Positions 48,074-63,465 of a stretch of DNA of 64,000 nucleotides are shown piece by piece. The notes under the pieces are model-generated. The model did not search any database, had not been told where the DNA came from, and was given only the letters and a program-made list of their open reading frames with translations. Source of the stretch: Blastocystis sp. Blastoise (taxonomy: Eukaryota; Sar; Bigyra; Opalinata; Blastocystidae); contig JBBPEB010000013.1 in the NCBI GenBank assembly GCA_039096225.1, forward strand, positions 1,597,501 to 1,661,500, in the 5' to 3' direction. Within the stretch, counting starts at the first letter, position 1; every line of letters starts with the position of its first letter. The position numbers were made by a program, and so were the translations under genes.

Positions 48074-49605
48074 TATTGTATATAAAGAAAAATCGTTTAT
48101 AAATAATAATTTATACAATAAACACAACTTTTTTTTTTGATAAAAAGGTCATTTGTGGTTGAATAATGGAGAACTCGGACGCATTTCTACATAGGTCGAC
48201 TTTAATGAAAATCACCAATAAAATAAAGAAAAAGGAAGGAGTTAGATTTGATTAGAACAAATAGAATCATTAGAATGGATGACACCATCCATTAGTCAAT
48301 CCAACCTTTCATTATTATTCCAAAAACAGAGATTCTGTATAGTGATGTTGATATTAATGAATTCTATACTTTCTTATACGATGAATTCCCTATCATTGAT
48401 ATTTTTATGTATATTACTAAACATTTTATTTGTCTCAATCCTACCATCCCTAAAAGTCACCAATATTGTGACTTTTTGATCTTTTTTGAATGGCTTCCAT
48501 ATTCATGACAATCCTAAATAGTGGAAACACTTACTTTTAAATGAATCTCATTTATATCTCCTTTTCTATAGATACTTTTTATAAACAACTTATTTTTCTT
48601 CGTTTCTTTTTTTTTGACATAGACTTTTCTTCATAGATTCACTTATTGTATTTTCTATCATTTGAATAAGGCCTATAAGCCAACAACTTTGTTTCCTGGC
48701 TCTTTTTCTTCTAGTGACCATTCATATGAATTGAATGATTTATAACATAGTTCAAACAGTTGAAAAAGAGAGACAAACTATAAATTACTCTTTATCTATC
48801 TTCCTTCCATTTTTAAAAGTTCAAATCACTCTTTCTTTGTATTTATATGAAATATAGATCTAATTATTACTTGATAACATAGACTAAAGTCTCTATGAAT
48901 AAAATCTTTTATATTCTGTAGATATTCTACATTTTCTTCCCAATTCTTATTATTAGAATCGGCAAGCTTTTTCTAGGATTTCTATAATAAAACGACGTTC
49001 ATCATCATTACTATATGCTGAAAACACGAATACAATAATATTATCGTTAAAAACGAAAAAAATATAATATTTATTTGTTAACTCAAATGGGCCTTTAAAT
49101 TAATATTTTAGAGATTATTCCATGTATAAATGAAACAGAAATTCATTCTGAGTATTTTTGTATAAATAACATAATTTTAGTATATATTTATATAAATATT
49201 ATATGAAAACTGGGATCTTCATTCGATGACTAGTAATGAACATAAATTATAGTTGATGGAGTTATATGAGTGAAGTGAGACATTTCTTGAGGATCCCTTG
49301 ATGGGATTCTAGGAAGAATAAGACAAATAGAGACATAAAACTGTTTACGCGTGAGGAGCTAGGAAGTCAATTTGTTGGTTGAAATAATGTTGATTATCCA
49401 ATAAAAACAATACTTTTTGAATAATCTTCTTTTTACTGGATGAGCTTCACTAAATAGCTGTTTGAATGGTTAAATCTCTTTTCACCCAATCATCATGGCG
49501 AATCAGTTCCGTGATTATCTTAGAGTTTTCAGTAGCTTATTTGTTGTTGAGACACTCGACAAAACATGAATAGCTTCATTATTATTTTTTTCTATTTTAC
49601 ATACC
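48074..49605. other. Large divergent intergenic region
   Basis: About 1.5 kb between the starts of the ML-domain gene (-) and the receptor-like gene (+). The left part holds only short unsupported ORFs (48279-48479). The right part carries a decayed coding stretch on the minus strand, listed separately. Confidence 0.5.
48850..49560 (-). pseudogene. Decayed protein-coding stretch, family unknown
   Basis: The minus strand has several consecutive segments of protein-like quality, interrupted by stops and frame changes. From about 49526: ATENSKIITELIRHDDWVKR then DLTIQTAI and a stop. Next, in another frame, FSEAHPVKRRLFKKYCFYW, a TAG, and ILPRIPSRDPQEMSHFTHIT then PSTIIYVHY and a TAG. Finally PFELTNKYYIFFVFNDNII, VFSAYSNDDERRFIIEILEK, and in a shifted frame LADSNNKNWEENVEYLQNIK. 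Dropping one A in the run GAAAAAGCTT near 48966 would restore the last join. I could not fit GT-AG introns to all breaks, so a pseudogene is preferred over an intact gene. Family not recognised. Confidence 0.4.
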
Positions 49606-50540
49606 ATGATCTCCTTAAGACAACAAATACTATTTATATTCTTTATCACCACAGCATCCTCCATATGTATTTCATATTTTCATATTTTTTTCTACTCATT
49701 AGATTGTGGTCATTTCTCTGATGCGTGCCAAGTTGAAGTTATTCAAGGTATGACATAATATACATTTGATTCATGATATATAGGGTACGATGTCTTTTTA
49801 TATTCTGGTCTTAGTGGCGTTGATTCAATTGTGACTCGTTCCTTTGAACCAACAAGCACATCCTGCAAAGAACCACACCGAAAAGCTATTATTCGGAAGT
49901 ATATCTTATTTTGCTGATTGTTAAAAACCACTATTCATTTTCTTTAGGTACTCCATAGATCCTATACCAAATGAAGAATGTATATAATTATTTATTATTA
50001 AAAAATAAAGCATTTAGACTCATATAAAACTATTTTGAATGATGTACAATTCATCTATTGGGATGTTACTGCTGTTCTTTTGTTTAATTGTAATATCACT
50101 TTTCAAACAAATACTGCTTACAGTGTAAAGTATATATATTTATTATAAATAGAAATTATTAATCTATTTTTAATGAAATTAAATATCATTTATTTCTTTT
50201 TAAATATAACTTATAATTTTGTATACTATATAAAGTGAATTCTCCTGTAATGATGCGAATACTCAATATTGGAATCAGTTAAGAGCTGAAATTGGCTCAA
50301 ATACAACAATGTCATTCGCTTTTTCTGGTATATTTTTTATATATATATGTGTTTTTATAATGATTATATATGTGTTTTTATAATGATTATATGTGTATTT
50401 TTAATTATAATATATATGATTTTATAAGGATTATATATGATTTTATAATTACATATATATATGATTTATAATTACATATCTATAGATTCTGGTAATCTTC
50501 TTTATAAGGATGAAACATATATATATATGGATGCTCAAGG

Positions 50541-50597
<57 letters not shown>

Positions 50598-51179
50598 TTG
50601 TCCGTTGTCTCTCTCTCATTCTGGTCAAATTATACTTCTTCTTTCCCTCTTATTCATTGGAGTTATATTTATATTATTCATGGTTTACTTGTATATATAT
50701 ATAATCATCATTATTATTCATTATAAATTCTATATATGTAATCATTATTATTCATTTTAAATACTATACATAATCATCATTATTATTCATTATAAATTCT
50801 ATATATAATCATCATTATTATTCATTTTAAATTCTATATATATAGTATATATAAACATCAACATAAATCTATGTCTCCTTCCTCTCCTTCTCAATCATTA
50901 TTATTAGATACTAACGAAGAATTTGAACTCTCGAATTTGACTGGTCACAGCCGTTCGTCAACACCCAATAAATTATTCTCTTCATCGACGCGTAATCCGT
51001 CACCCTTATTATTCCTTAGACATGCATTTGGGAATAATCCGACGAATTATGTACTTGAATTTAATGACCCATCGACGAATCACGTGCCAAGTCATCTGAA
51101 TATCATGACAGATGACCGTTCAAAGAACACAAATGAATTGAGTTCTCATTCATTTTCATCACCTCCTATTTCTTTATAA
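49606..51179 (+). CDS. Orphan single-pass receptor-like membrane protein
   Basis: Family not recognised. About eight exons join in frame. The start MISLRQQILFIFFITTASSI is a signal peptide. An ectodomain of about 200 residues follows with scattered Cys and NIT/NTT sequons (DCGHFSDACQVEVIQGYDVF, DVQFIYWDVTAVLLFNCNIT, NEFSCNDANTQYWNQLR). Then comes one membrane helix (IILLLSLLFIGVIFILFMVY). The cytosolic tail of about 110 residues is rich in Ser/Thr/Pro (SRSSTPNKLFSSSTRNPSP). Introns are short and begin GTATAT; one is a pure TA run. The tail lacks an obvious kinase or sorting motif. It resembles the 32002-34506 orphan only in general layout. Confidence 0.75.
50541..50597. repeat. Pure (TA)n intron
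   Basis: About 27 TA units form practically the whole intron between exons reading YIYMDAQ and GCPLSLSHSG. Donor and acceptor are simply the ends of the TA run (GTTATATA and TATATAG). Confidence 0.93.
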
Positions 51180-53434
51180 TTATAGTCTTTTTTCGATAAC
51201 TATACACTTCTTTATCTATATATAAAGAACTATCTTCTTTCTTTCTTTCATTTTTATATATATTATCATATATATATATATATTATAAACTTTTTATTAT
51301 AACTAATCTATAGTTTATGATTAAATATCTATTTATATATATATATATATATTTATTATTTTTTCTTTTTAATTCTGCAAATTTATTTCTTTTTATTATA
51401 TATATCTTTTTATTATATATATATATATTTCTAAATATATGTATACTTATATTCTTTTTTCTTTGAATTCAATTTTTTTTGTTTTTGTTTTTCTGTCTTT
51501 TTTTATATATATCTTGTTAATATTTTCACTATATACTATATATATATATATTTATATATATATATATTTTTTTCTAGGATATTGTTTGTATTCAATTTTT
51601 CTTCTTATTCTTATCTATTCCTTTTTATTATATATATTTATTATATATATAATAGAGTCTATTTCATTTTCTTTATATATATATATATTTTTTTCGGTAA
51701 ATCGAATCTATATTATTTTTTCTCTTTATTTTTCTATATATATTTCTTCATATTATATACTTTTTTTTCAATTAACTGTGTTTTTATATATATATATAAA
51801 TCTTAATTAGTATTTCTTTTATATTCTTTCAAGTGTTGTATATATTGACTATATTTATATATGTGCTGTTTATATAGACAATATATATCTATTTTTATTA
51901 CATTTGTATATATATATTATTTTCTATAAAGTATATATATATATATTCATTTTAAATAACTTAGTGAATATGTATATCTTTATATTTTTTTATACAACAA
52001 AACTTATTATTTTAGAATTACAATAATTATTAATACATAATTATTCTTATATATATAATATTATCCATATATATTTTGTATACTTTTATATACTTTTATT
52101 CTTTTTCTGTATTCTTTATATTATTTTATATTTTTCTTTTTTTAAATTTTCTTTTTAATTTATTCAAATTCATACTTGTATATTCAAATTATTAGTATTA
52201 TAGTTAGGAAAAAACCTTTTTATTTCTTTATCTTCTTTATTCCTTATTCGTTTAGAATTCTAAACAATTCTATTCTCCATATTGACATTCAATGATTGGC
52301 CGCTTTATTAACGGTCCTTCGATGATCCGATTCCCGTGATTATTCTTATGTCATCTATTTTTTTTTGTGTTATTTGAATATTCTTATACACTCTATATAT
52401 ATATATATATCACTCCTAAACATTCTATGTTTATGACTATATATATATATATTCTTAAGGTCATTTCACCTTATTTTATTTCATACTATTTTCCTGTATA
52501 TATATATAACCATTTTCATTCCTTCTATTCCTTATATTTCTTATTATTTTTTACAGGTTTATTTTCTTATTTAATCTCTTTCTATATATTCTTAATCATT
52601 TTTATTCTATTCTTTTTCTTTTATTCTATATTCATATTCTATGTATGTTGTCTTATTTTTGATTCATTATCATTATATATATGTAATATCTTTTTATATA
52701 AATCTATTTTTTCATGTAAATTTCTTTTTTTTTAATATTTGTTTTTGTCTTTGTTCTTCGTCCTAATTTTTTAAATTATATATATAATTATCTTCTTTCA
52801 TTTCTTTTTTTAAATAAATATATTTTTGTCCAAAATTCAATTTTATTTCTTTTGGATTTTCGTTCTTTGTTTGTTATTCATTACATTCAATTTTTCTTTT
52901 GTTTATTTGTTTTTTTTTTGTCATTATTTTATTTTTCTATTTTTGATTCTTATCAATTTATTATTTATATTTTAAAGATGAATTATATTATTTTGTATTA
53001 TACATTGACTTTCTTCATTATGAACTTTTTATTTTATTTAATTTTTTTTTGCAGAATTATTTTATGTACAGTTATCGCCTTGATTTATATTCCATTTTAG
53101 GTTTGTTAGTATTTAAACAGTATAGGTTTAATGTTATTGTTATATAATAGGTTTGTTTTGTTTTTATTTATAATTCTATTATTTATTACAATTCTACATA
53201 CTCATTCATTGTTATATTGATTTATTATATTCAATATTCATTCAATAATATATATAATAAAATTGGCATACAATAATTTACAAAAAAAAATATTTGTTAA
53301 TATTTTTTTGAATAAAAAATAATAAAAAAAGAAGCTAGTTTTATTTCTGTTTTTTCTTCGTTTCTTCATTTCTTTATAAAATCTATCTTTAAATAGAAAC
53401 AAACTATCATAATATATTATTTGTTATTTAGGGA
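51180..53434. other. 2.2-kb T-rich intergenic region
   Basis: The longest gap. The + strand is T-rich throughout, with hydrophobic-looking ORFs that are simple artefacts of T-richness. A 45-bp GC-rich island at about 52298-52342 is noted in the findings. No gene, tRNA or repeat family was recognised. Confidence 0.6.
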
Positions 53435-56418
53435 ATGAATACAATTAGGAAAAGGGGAACACAACACCCGTCTTCACCAAATTCACAAAGTGAATTATTA
53501 GAACAAACTCCAATACAGGAGACTCGACGATTCTCAGTCAAGAGCAGCTCGCTAACATTTCTATTTATGATCCTTACGTATGATTATTTGAAAATAAATA
53601 GACAATTATTTACAATTAGGCCTTTAATCTCTAATTTATTAGGAAGTCAATTCCTTGAAATTTTACCAGTTCCAAAGCCAGATAATGTACCAACAAATCA
53701 GTTTAGTGAAGGTAGAAGTCGTAAACATGTATGGGAATTAGCAGAAGTTATAGGTGTTCGAGAATTAGGAACAAAGGCTTGTGATATAGATTCCACAAAT
53801 TATATCTTAAAGCAAATACACCGATTGGATGGAATCAGTGATTTAAATAACTGGATTTTAGATGTAGATATTCAAAGACCAAATGGTGGAATTACTTATA
53901 ATTTTATACATATTGACTTTACAAATATATATTCCAATTTAACAAACATTATTGTCTCGATTACACCAAAACATATTCTATTTAATAAAGGTAAATAAAG
54001 AATATATATATATATATTTATTTATAGAATTTCCTTCTCTTCTTCTTTCTGCACATTATGATTCAGCTGTTAATGCACGTGGAGCAGGAGATGACGCATC
54101 TGCTGTCGCTGTATATATATTATTCTTAATTTCTATAAATTATAGTTATTTGTGATATCTTTTAAAAATAATATATATATATGTTATTTATCTTTTGTAT
54201 ATATATATATATGTTTTTACATATTTTTGTAATGTTTATATTATCTTATGATGAATAGGTACTTTTAGAAACACTTTCTGTTCACGTTCATACTTCTTCT
54301 TCTCTTTATAATAATCGAATTATTTTCTTATTTAATAATGCTGAAGAAACTTATTTACAGGTATATATATATTAAAGTGAACATAGTTATATGTGAATTA
54401 TAAATTCATAAATTATATTATATAAACGATTTTATATATATAAATGATAGAAATCATATTATATTCTCTAAAAAAAATAGATTCTATATATATATGTAGA
54501 ACAAATAATATATTTAATTTATAGAATACAGAGTAAAAATAATAGTTATATATATATATATATTATATATAGGGAAGTCATGCATTTGCGACTCAACATC
54601 CCTTAGCTCAAGAATCGCGGTTATTTATCAATATTGAGGGTATTGCTAGTGGTGGAGGTGGAATGCTATTCCAAAATGGACCAATGAGCAGATGGATTGT
54701 GGATATTTATAAACAGTATTTCAATAATAGTCTATTATATATTATATTATAAATAATATATTATAAATTATGTTCTATAAATTATTTACTATATATTATA
54801 AATTATTTGTTATTAATAATATAAATTAATAATAAATAATATATATAAAGATCAACGGATCACCCATTTTCACTCGTTGTCCCGCGGGATTTATTCCGTT
54901 TTGGCGTCATTCCTGCAGATACCGATTATCGTATACTCACTCAATACCCTCTTTTTAAAGAGGGAAAAGCTATATATAGATCTGGGTATATATATATAGT
55001 TATTTAATATAATAATAATATTATATAATATATTATAGTTCTATATATATATATATATATTATATTTTAATGAATTTATAATAAATATAATTATATATAA
55101 ATAATAATATGTAATATGTAATAATAATCATATATATATATATAGTCTGGACTTTGTGTTCTTTAAGAATGGATTTATATATCATTCTATACATGATGAT
55201 TATAAACATATTTCTCAAGGACAATTACAACATTTAGGAGATACAATCGTGAATATATCAAGAAATATAGTGAACTCACCTTTATTTCCCGCTGGAAATG
55301 GACAATCAGATGATAATAGTGTTCATTTTGATCTCTTTGGATATTATTTAGTATATATATATAATATTGGATACACATCTATTTTTATTATTATTTATAT
55401 ATATATAACTATTCATAAATAATGAATATAATTTACTAATTTCAATGATTGTTTCTCTCTATAAATATACTTTTTATTTCTCTCTAGTTTATCTTTAATG
55501 AGCATTCTTTCTATTGCTTCTTTTATCTTCTTCTTCTTCTTTCCCTCATTCATCTCAAGTTCAATCCTATTCCTTATCTCTTCTCAGGAATATTCTCAGT
55601 ATATATTGCTGTTCTGACAGGATTAATCGCGGGACTCGCAACTGCAGCTATTAATGTTTATATTCGAAAACAATTTTTATTCTGGTATTTCTTTATTGGA
55701 TTATATATATAATATTTTCTCTCTTCCTCTCTTGATATATAATATATTATATATGGTATTATTATTATTATTATTATTTTTTCTCTCTCTATATATATAT
55801 TCTCTCTCTCTATATATACTCCTAGGTATTCATCTATTTTGAGTGGAATGTTTGTATATGGTCCTATTATTATTATCTCCAGTTTTTATATGTATAAACT
55901 ACTAGATAAACGAGATATCACGTATATATATATATTATTAAACATATATCATTATATGTGTATTATTATATATATTTATAAACGTATATGACTATATATC
56001 ATAGTATCATATATTATTATGAATATAATATTTGTTTGTTACATATATTCTCTCTAGAGGATATATATACTATAATATCTATATCTATATATCTAGAGAA
56101 ACTATATATCAATCTTTCTATCGTCATATTCATTATCAATTATATGCGTCTGTTCTTATCGCCTTCACACTCAGCATCTTTCAGCTCGTTTCAGCATATA
56201 TATGCATCTTCTTTATATTACCTCCAGCTATTTGTATTGCTTATATATATATTATGAAATATATATTTATAGTGTAAATCATGATCTATATACTTATTAT
56301 TTCTATAAATTTATAATTTTCATATATATATAGATATATTAAGAGGTCTCCCGTGAATATATATATCTGTTTCATTATTAGTGTGGTTATTCCCGCGGTT
56401 TATTGTGGATATGTATTG

Positions 56419-56468
<50 letters not shown>

Positions 56469-56534
56469 TGGAACACAAATGTTACAAATTGCCATACCAT
56501 TCGCTGGTCGTTCAGGTATATATATATCTATATA

Positions 56535-56592
<58 letters not shown>

Positions 56593-58438
56593 GGTCCTCT
56601 TCCCGCCATTTTCGTGGAGGCACTTATCGTCTCTGTTCTTTTTGTCTCTGTATATATATATATATTCCTATATATCTATATATATATATATATATCTATA
56701 TATATATATCTATACACACCTCTATTAATATCTATATAAATATCCTCTCTATAGTGTCTCTCATATACTATACCTCTCTATCCTTATCTCTCCTCCTTTC
56801 ATATATCTCCTTCCTATATATACATATATATACTAATATCTCTACTTATACTTACTTTCTCACCGCCACCGTTTACAGCCAAACACCCGCGACGCGCCTA
56901 TATTATGTATACTTCAGAATACTCTACAATACATCTCTATAACCGCGGGGATTTGTATTATAATCGATATAGAAATAGTCCTTTTATTGAGAATAGAGAT
57001 CGTGAGGGATATCGTACGGAGAACACAATCACAGAGTGTGATCCTAACGGTAATTGTATTATTCAGACAGATATGAATCACGTGCTGAATCTTTCAAAAG
57101 AATATTCCAAGAATAATAATACTTTATATCAAAAAGAAGAAACGAATGTTCTAAATAATAATAAACACATTTATACTGCTACGAATTATATATATATATC
57201 TCCTACAGATGCGTTTGATATTCAAAGTCTTTTTACTAAACTTGAAGTATATATATATGTATTTATTATTATGATTAAAATATGTTATACACATGTGTTT
57301 AACATTTATATATAATGTATATATTATATACAGTATGATTGAAATATAGTATATACTTATGTTTAACATATTTCATAATATACATAATATATTTTATATA
57401 CATATGATAGAAATATTTGAATATGTGTTTAATATAAATATATTTATATAATAAATAATACAATTCTTATAAAGATACCTCCAAAAACTCAATTTTATCC
57501 TTTATCCCCGCGGGACTGGCTAAGTCATCTACCTGTAAGTATATTTTACCGTGGGAATAAGTATAAAACACATACAAATAATCCAGTTTTTTCGATGAAT
57601 CATCCCTATTTAGAAGTATATATGTATATTAATACAATTTATTAAGGATTATATATATATATCTATATATATATATATATATATATATATAGATAACATC
57701 AGATATGCATTGTATTCAACTAGAATGTTTTCAAGATGAAACAAGATGGTATAGAAATATAACCTTAAAAATTGAAACGATAATAAATGGTGTTACATTA
57801 GTGTCTATTCATGGACCAAAAATTGTATATATATATATATATATTTAAATTATATTTATAATTAAATATATATTCATATATATATAAACATATCTATAAA
57901 TATATACTTCTGTAGGTTAATCACAATACATCTTACATATATGACGCATCCTCTGTCAATAGTATTCCTTACGGATTCACAAAATCATCTCCTTTAAAAC
58001 AAGCGTCAATTGAAGGTCAATCGAGTTATTTATTTAGACATTCTGGTATATATATATATATAATATTGAATATATAGTATCATTATTTCTATATAAATCA
58101 ATAAAATAATAAGACAAAGAATTATCATTATATTTATATATCAATAGTATTAAATAATATTGAATAAATTCATAACATATATTAAATAATATTGAATAAA
58201 TTCATAACATATATATATAGGTGGATATACTATTCATTCATTTTCAATGAATTTCTTGTTTGATTCAAACAAAGATATATATATAGATATATATACAAAT
58301 TATAATCAAAATAATTTAAAAGATAATCAAATAGTATTTGAAACAGAAATAGGGAGATTCGCTAAACATGAATTTGATGATTTACTAATATATCCTTTTT
58401 ATGGATACACACAGCATTATATCATTGATCAATTATAA
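53435..58438 (+). CDS. ERMP1: ERMP1/Fxna-like ER metallopeptidase, M28 family
   Basis: A large multi-pass ER zinc peptidase. The 5-kb gene has more than fifteen introns. A short cytosolic N-terminus ([18 protein letters not shown]) and one weak membrane segment lead to the M28 catalytic domain. Its zinc and catalytic residues are visible: SAHYDSA (His, Asp), [11 protein letters not shown] (Asp), [17 protein letters not shown] (Glu-Glu), [24 protein letters not shown] (Asp) and [11 protein letters not shown] (His). Many membrane helices follow ([58 protein letters not shown]). The conserved [17 protein letters not shown] element precedes a lumenal C-terminal domain ending HYIIDQL*. Exons carry five CCGCGG palindromes, the densest in the window. 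Confidence 0.92.
56419..56467. repeat. (TA)n intron in ERMP1-like gene
   Basis: About 22 TA units between exons VIPAVYCGY and [12 protein letters not shown]. Confidence 0.92.
56516..56592. repeat. (TA)n intron in ERMP1-like gene
   Basis: TATATC and TA units forming the whole intron between exons PFAGRSG and [10 protein letters not shown]. It lies only about 50 bp from the preceding TA intron. Confidence 0.92.
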
Positions 58439-60465
<2,027 letters not shown>

Positions 60466-61326
60466 ATATTCACAAATATATTACTATATATATTTTTTTT
60501 AGTGTTTATCTATATACATTTATGTTTAATTATCTATGTTTCATTTCGTTTTTTTTTGTATTTATATCTATCTCCCTATCTATCTCTATATTATAAATAT
60601 TTTTATCTACTTTTGCTCTTGTATATATTTTTATATGAAATTTATTAATTATCTTGTTTTTATTATTTATATATTTATATATATACCACAGAGTAAATAA
60701 TTACTTATTTTTATATAATATTTTTTTTTTATTATATACATATATAAAGTATTTAGGATCATTATTTTATCGTCTTTCATTCTTCTTAACACTTTATATT
60801 ATTTTTATATTTCATTTTCTATAATTACATATATACGTGACATAATTCATAAAATCAAAAATTTCTGTTTCTATTATATATATATCTCTATTTTTTTTAT
60901 TATTATTCTTCAGTTTTTTCCCTTTCAAATATATAATTAATTAACTCATTATTTTCATAGTTTTTGATAAGTTTTGTTTTGTTATAAATTTATTTAGTTA
61001 AGAAAGTCATAAAAATATATATTTATAAAAGAATAATAGGATATATAAACAATTATTATTTTTATAGAGAAAAGCATTTTTAAGTTAGAGAAGAAAAGTA
61101 GCAAATGACTTATAAATAGCATCATTGATTAAGAAGAGAGTATAGAAGGTAAAAGAAAAAGATAGTGTCAATAGGTAGAAATAAAAATAGAAATAAAAAT
61201 AGAAAAGATAAAAATATGAAAAAGAAAAAGATAGAGAGAGAGATAGCTTTAAAATAATTATAAAGAATAGTTTAGTTATAATAAAGAATAATAAAAGTGA
61301 TAAAAATAATAGTTGTATGTATTGTT
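60466..61326. other. Convergent intergenic region with strand-skew switch
   Basis: Between Rab6 (+) and the MIC60-like gene (-) stops. The + strand is T-rich to about 61000 and abruptly becomes A/G-rich (AGAAAAAGATAGAGAGAGAG) to 61260. No gene recognised. Confidence 0.55.
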
Positions 61327-63079
61327 TTATGTAGATTTTGATTCTAAGGACGAATTTACTAATTTTTCAATTGACTATATGATATATATTTATATTATTA
61401 TATAAGATTATATAAAAATTAAATTATTTAGATTTGATGTTTATTCATATATATAGAGATTGATATTAAATAATATAACTATATATACTTTATCATAAAG
61501 AACTTTTTGTTTGAGTTGATTTATCCAATCATTTAATAGTGTTTTTGTGTCTTCCGTCATGGGAGTGTTTGTTAATAACGTTAACGCTTCTTCATATTGA
61601 GCACTATAATATTATATATAATAATATGAATAATAATATGAATAATAATATGAATAATAATATGAATAATAAGAATAATATGAATAATAATATGAATAAT
61701 AATATGTATAATAATATGAATAATAATATATATAATAATATGAATAATAATATGAATAGTAACATATATATTTATATATATAATAATAATAAACATAATC
61801 TATATATACTGTTCTAAATATGATTTAACTTTATGAAATACCATAACTTGATCTTCATTTCTAGAATGAGAACTATTGTTATTATTTTGACGATTCCCAC
61901 GGTTATTCCATGTATGATGTTCATATTGTTCTCTTTTAGAGTAAATAGATGGTGTTTGTGTAGTGTTTTTATTTATATAGAGAAAAGAGAAGATATGAGA
62001 GAGAATAGATGTAGTAAAAGAAGAAAAAGAAGAAGAAGAGAATGAGAAAGCCGAAGAAAGAAGAGAAGGGTATATATCCATATAACTATATAGATAAATA
62101 GGAGATATAGAAGCATATTGAATTATAAATCATATATAGATTAGTTAAAATATTCTAATATAATATATATATATATATATAATCAAGATAAAGTTGATAG
62201 GAAGACATTGTTGAATTATCTGAGACAGTCTATATATATAATAATTATGATATAATTATAAATATAAATAAATATATATGTACTAAAATATATGATATAT
62301 AATGTATAGTATATATTATAATATATATATAAAAGTATAATAAAAATAATAGTATATATTTTATAATACTTGATGTGCTCTTAGTTGCGGAATGATTGTG
62401 TTCATGGTATTTAACAGTTTTCTATTTGATTCGAGAATATTTTCATATTCTTGTTTTTGATTGGATGATTTTGCTAATACGACGCGAATCACATTATCCC
62501 ATTCGTTATAAGACTATATAGAATATAATATATATATTTAATAATAATATGTTCTATATTAGATATGAAAAAAATTATATTTTATTGAATATGAAAAAAT
62601 ATTATATTATTGAACATAAAAATCAATATATATATATACATTTTGAACTTGTTTAAATAATTCATGTAACGTTAGATCTTTATCAGCGGTTTCTAATGCA
62701 TCGACAATTCGATTTACATAATATTCTTGTGTTTGTTGAGATATACTCATAAAGGAGGACTATATATAGATATAATATTATAAACATAAATGTTTTATTA
62801 GAAATATAAAATAATAATATAAAATTCTCTATAATAATAAACACTATAAATAATAATATTATATATATATACATTATATTCATCTGTAAATTCATTATCG
62901 GCCATAGTTTTTTGATAATTAAAATTATCCGATAATTCCCGTGAATATTGTTGATATTCCTCTTCTAATTTTATTTCTTTTGTTTTACAATTGTGTTCAT
63001 ACTGATATTTATAGATAGAATCGATATTATGAAATAGAATTTGCTTTTCTTTTTGATACTATATATATTATTCATTATA

Positions 63080-63110
<31 letters not shown>

Positions 63111-63393
63111 GATCAATATAAAAACATATAAAACTTTATTTAACACTATAAAGAAGTAATATATATATATATACAATTTGTTTATGATATTCTTTATTTT
63201 TCTTTAATAATTCAAATAAAATAGAAACTTCTTGATTTGGAAGATCTAAGTATTGAGCTGAAATTTGTTGAATAAACTGACTTTTCAGTTTAAATTGTTG
63301 AAACTAAAGGAAATATATATATATAATTATTATTATAATAAAGAATATATACATCTTCTTCGTCATTATTTGAAATATTATTATTATTATTAA

Positions 63394-63465
<72 letters not shown>

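Noticed and set aside
49190-49560. RNase P or MRP RNA (GGAAGTC and other GC-richer pieces)
   Set aside because: Only a short motif matches; no P4-type pairing could be found, and the minus strand reads better as decayed coding sequence.
48850-49560. TAG used as a sense codon
   Set aside because: The 5-phosphatase and the DnaJ gene both end properly with TAG, so the in-frame TAGs here point to decay, not a variant code.
51439-53100. Several 80-120-aa hydrophobic ORFs (Phe/Ile/Tyr/Leu)
   Set aside because: They are composition artefacts of T-rich DNA, with no domain likeness and no splice partners.
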